A stretch of 64,000 bases of DNA from Anomaloglossus baeobatrachus. Lineage: Eukaryota > Chordata > Amphibia > Anura > Aromobatidae. Below the pieces are notes generated by a model. It ran no database searches. It was given only the letters and a program-made list of their open reading frames with translations, and was not told the DNA's origin. Of this stretch, positions 61,831-64,000 are shown piece by piece. The translations under genes and the position numbers were made by a program. The DNA is taken from positions 96,410,604 to 96,474,603 of the forward strand of contig NC_134356.1 of the NCBI RefSeq assembly GCF_048569485.1, in the 5' to 3' direction. The number at the start of each line of letters is the position of its first letter. Within the stretch, counting starts at the first letter, position 1.

Positions 61831-64000
61831 TGTAGAGCACTGTCCTTTAATACAGAGTTGTCTCTTGTTATATAGAGCACTGTCCCTTATTACATAGCAT
61901 TCTCTCTTGTTATATATAGTGCTGTCCCTTATTACACAGCATCCTCTCTTGTTATATATAGTGCTGTCCCTTATTACATAGCATCCTCTCTTGTTATATA
62001 TAGTGCTGTCCCTTATTACATAGCATCCTCTCTTGTTATATATAGCGCTGTCCCTTATTACATAGCATCCTCTCGTTATGTAGAGCACTGTCCCTTATTA
62101 CATAGCATCCTCTCGTTATGTAGAGCACTGTCTCTTATTACATAGCATCCTCTCGTTATGTAGAGCACTGTCTCTTATTACATAGCATCCTCTCGTTATG
62201 TAGAGCACTGTCCCTTATTACATAGCATCCTCTCGTTATGTAGAGCACTGTCCCTTATTACATAGCATCCTCTCGTTATGTAGAGCACTGTCCTTTATTA
62301 CATAGCATTCTCTCGTTATGTAGAGCACTGTCCCTTATTACATAGCATCCTCTCGTTATGTAGAGCACTGACCTTTATTACATAGCATCCTCTCGTTATG
62401 TAGAGCACTGTCCCTTATTACATAGCATCCTCTCGTTATGTAGAGCACTGTCTCTTATTACATAGCATCCTCTCGTTATGTAGAGCACTGTCCCTTATTA
62501 CATAGCATCCTCTCGTTATGTAGAGCACTGTCTCTTATTACATAGCATCCTCTCGTTATGTAGAGCACTGTCTCTTATTACATAGCATCCTCTCGTTATG
62601 TAGAGCACTGTCTCTTATTACATAGCATCCTCTCGTTATGTAGAGCACTGTCCCTTATTACATAGCATCCTCTCGTTATGTAGAGCACTGTCCCTTATTA
62701 CATAGCATCCTCTCGTTATGTAGAGCACTGTCTCTTATTACATAGCATCCTCTCGTTATGTAGAGCACTGTCTCTTATTACATAGCATCCTCTCGTTATG
62801 TAGAGCACTGTCCCTTATTACATACCATTCTCTCGTTATGTAGAGCACTGTCTCTTATTACATAGCATCCTCTCGTTATGTAGAGCACTGTCCTTTATTA
62901 CACAGTTTCCTCTCTTGTTATGTAAAGCACTGTCCCTTATTACATAGCATCCTCTCGTTATGTAGAGCACTGTCCTTTATTACATAGCATTCTCTCGTTA
63001 TGTAGAGCACTGTCCCTTATTACATAGCATCCTCTCGTTATGTAGAGCACTGACCTTTATTACATAGCATCCTCTCGTTATGTAGAGCACTGTCCCTTAT
63101 TACATAGCATCCTCTCGTTATGTAGAGCACTGTCTCTTATTACATAGCATCCTCTCGTTATGTAGAGCACTGTCCCTTATTATATAGCATTCTCTCGTTA
63201 TGTAGAGCACTGTCCCTTATTACATAGCATCCTCTCGTTATGTAGAGCACTGTCTCTTATTACATAGCATCCTCTCGTTATGTAGAGCACTGTCCCTTAT
63301 TACATAGCATCCTCTCGTTATGTAGAGCACTGTCTCTTATTACATAGCATCCTCTCGTTATGTAGAGCACTGTCTCTTATTACATAGCATCCTCTCGTTA
63401 TGTAGAGCACTGTCTCTTATTACATAGCATCCTCTCGTTATGTAGAGCACTGTCCCTTATTACATAGCATTCTCTCGTTATGTAGAGCACTGTCTCTTAT
63501 TACATAGCATCCTCTCGTTATGTAGAGCACTGTCTCTTATTACATAGCATCCTCTCGTTATGTAGAGCACTGTCTCTTATTACATAGCATCCTCTCGTTA
63601 TGTAGAGCACTGTCCCTTATTACATACCATTCTCTCGTTATGTAGAGCACTGTCTCTTATTACATAGCATCCTCTCGTTATGTAGAGCACTGTCCTTTAT
63701 TACACAGTTTCCTCTCTTGTTATGTAAAGCACTGTCCCTTATTACATAGCATCCTCTCGTTATGTAGAGCACTGTCTCTTATTACATAGCATCCTCTCGT
63801 TATGTAGAGCACTGTCCCTTATTACATAGCATCCTCTCGTTATGTAGAGCACTGTCTCTTATTACATAGCATCCTCTCGTTATGTAGAGCACTGTCCCTT
63901 ATTACATAGCATCCTCTCGTTATGTAGAGCACTGTCCCTTATTACATAGCATCCTCTCGTTATGTAGAGCACTGTCCTTTATTACACAGTTTCCTCTCTT
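61831..64000. repeat. 40-bp satellite array, runs off the window
   Basis: The first five units (61835-62065) are about 44 bp (CTCTTGTTATATATAGTGCT type). From 62066 a strict 40-bp unit, TAGAGCACTGTCCCTTATTA followed by CATAGCATCCTCTCGTTATG, is repeated over 45 times. Units differ mainly at one position (GTCCC or GTCTC), with marker variants (TTTATTACACAGTTTCCTCT near 62891, 63690 and 63982; CATACCATTC near 62821 and 63623), so there is a higher-order pattern. No genes. Confidence 0.97.

Noticed and set aside
61831-64000. CRISPR-like direct repeats
   Set aside because: Units are contiguous without spacers, the DNA is vertebrate, and no cas genes are present. It is a satellite.

Overview
This is about 64 kb of nuclear DNA from a vertebrate, most likely an anuran amphibian. 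The frog signs are the mix of repeats: many PIF/Harbinger, hAT, Tc1/mariner and TTAA-target elements, CR1 and L1/Tx1 LINEs, several Penelope-like retroelements (PLEs), and a tRNA-headed HE1/V-type SINE. I see no bacterial-type gene organisation. One host gene is clear. The terminal coding exon and 3' UTR of the mitochondrial porin VDAC1 lie at 2541 to about 3465 on the + strand, so the gene enters from the left and everything to its right is downstream, repeat-filled DNA. A second host-derived sequence is a decayed, intronless FXR-family (FMR1-like KH protein) pseudogene at about 17.45-18.2 kb.

Layout. 1-2.2 kb: inverted-repeat element split by a hAT element with a perfect 8-bp target duplication. 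2.2-3.5 kb: VDAC1 3' end. 3.7-9 kb: SINE, three-part run of MITEs (two carrying minisatellites) and a PLE fragment. 9.5-11.5 kb: AT-rich tandem DNA split by a long-inverted-repeat element. 11.5-19.9 kb: decayed DNA transposons, an L1/Tx1 fragment, the FXR pseudogene and a PLE fragment. 19.97-27.58 kb: one TTAA-target element split by a 4-kb PLE and by a second long-inverted-repeat element, which itself holds a Harbinger MITE. 27.7-30.9 kb: two Tc1-like elements and a MITE. 30.9-35.7 kb: a PLE flanked by inverted terminal repeats and a 12-bp target duplication. 36.2-60.8 kb: a single CR1 LINE broken apart by five insertions, the largest being a 19-kb Harbinger element (36840-55889). 60.8-61.8 kb: a MITE and apparently unique DNA. 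61.83-64 kb: a 40-bp satellite array that runs off the window.

The centrepiece is the 19-kb Harbinger element. It has TTA target duplications and encodes a HARBI1-like DDE transposase (one small deletion), two copies of a four-exon Myb/SANT-like gene (both damaged) and a two-exon MADF-domain gene whose reading frame is open across a well-formed intron. A second, broken MADF exon and a relic of a right end in the middle suggest that two Harbinger units were fused or tandemly duplicated. Known Harbinger elements pair a transposase with a Myb-like DNA-binding partner; the MADF gene here is an extra DNA-binding protein or the functional partner. A 754-bp MITE at 32222 shares both ends with the giant element and looks like its deletion derivative.

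Other points: a structurally complete Tc1-like transposon (47711-49351) with perfect 33-bp terminal repeats and an unbroken DD34E transposase; hammerhead-ribozyme-like cores at several PLE ends; and repeated occurrence of minisatellites inside MITEs. All calls are by eye. Family names rest on remembered motifs and have not been searched against a database.
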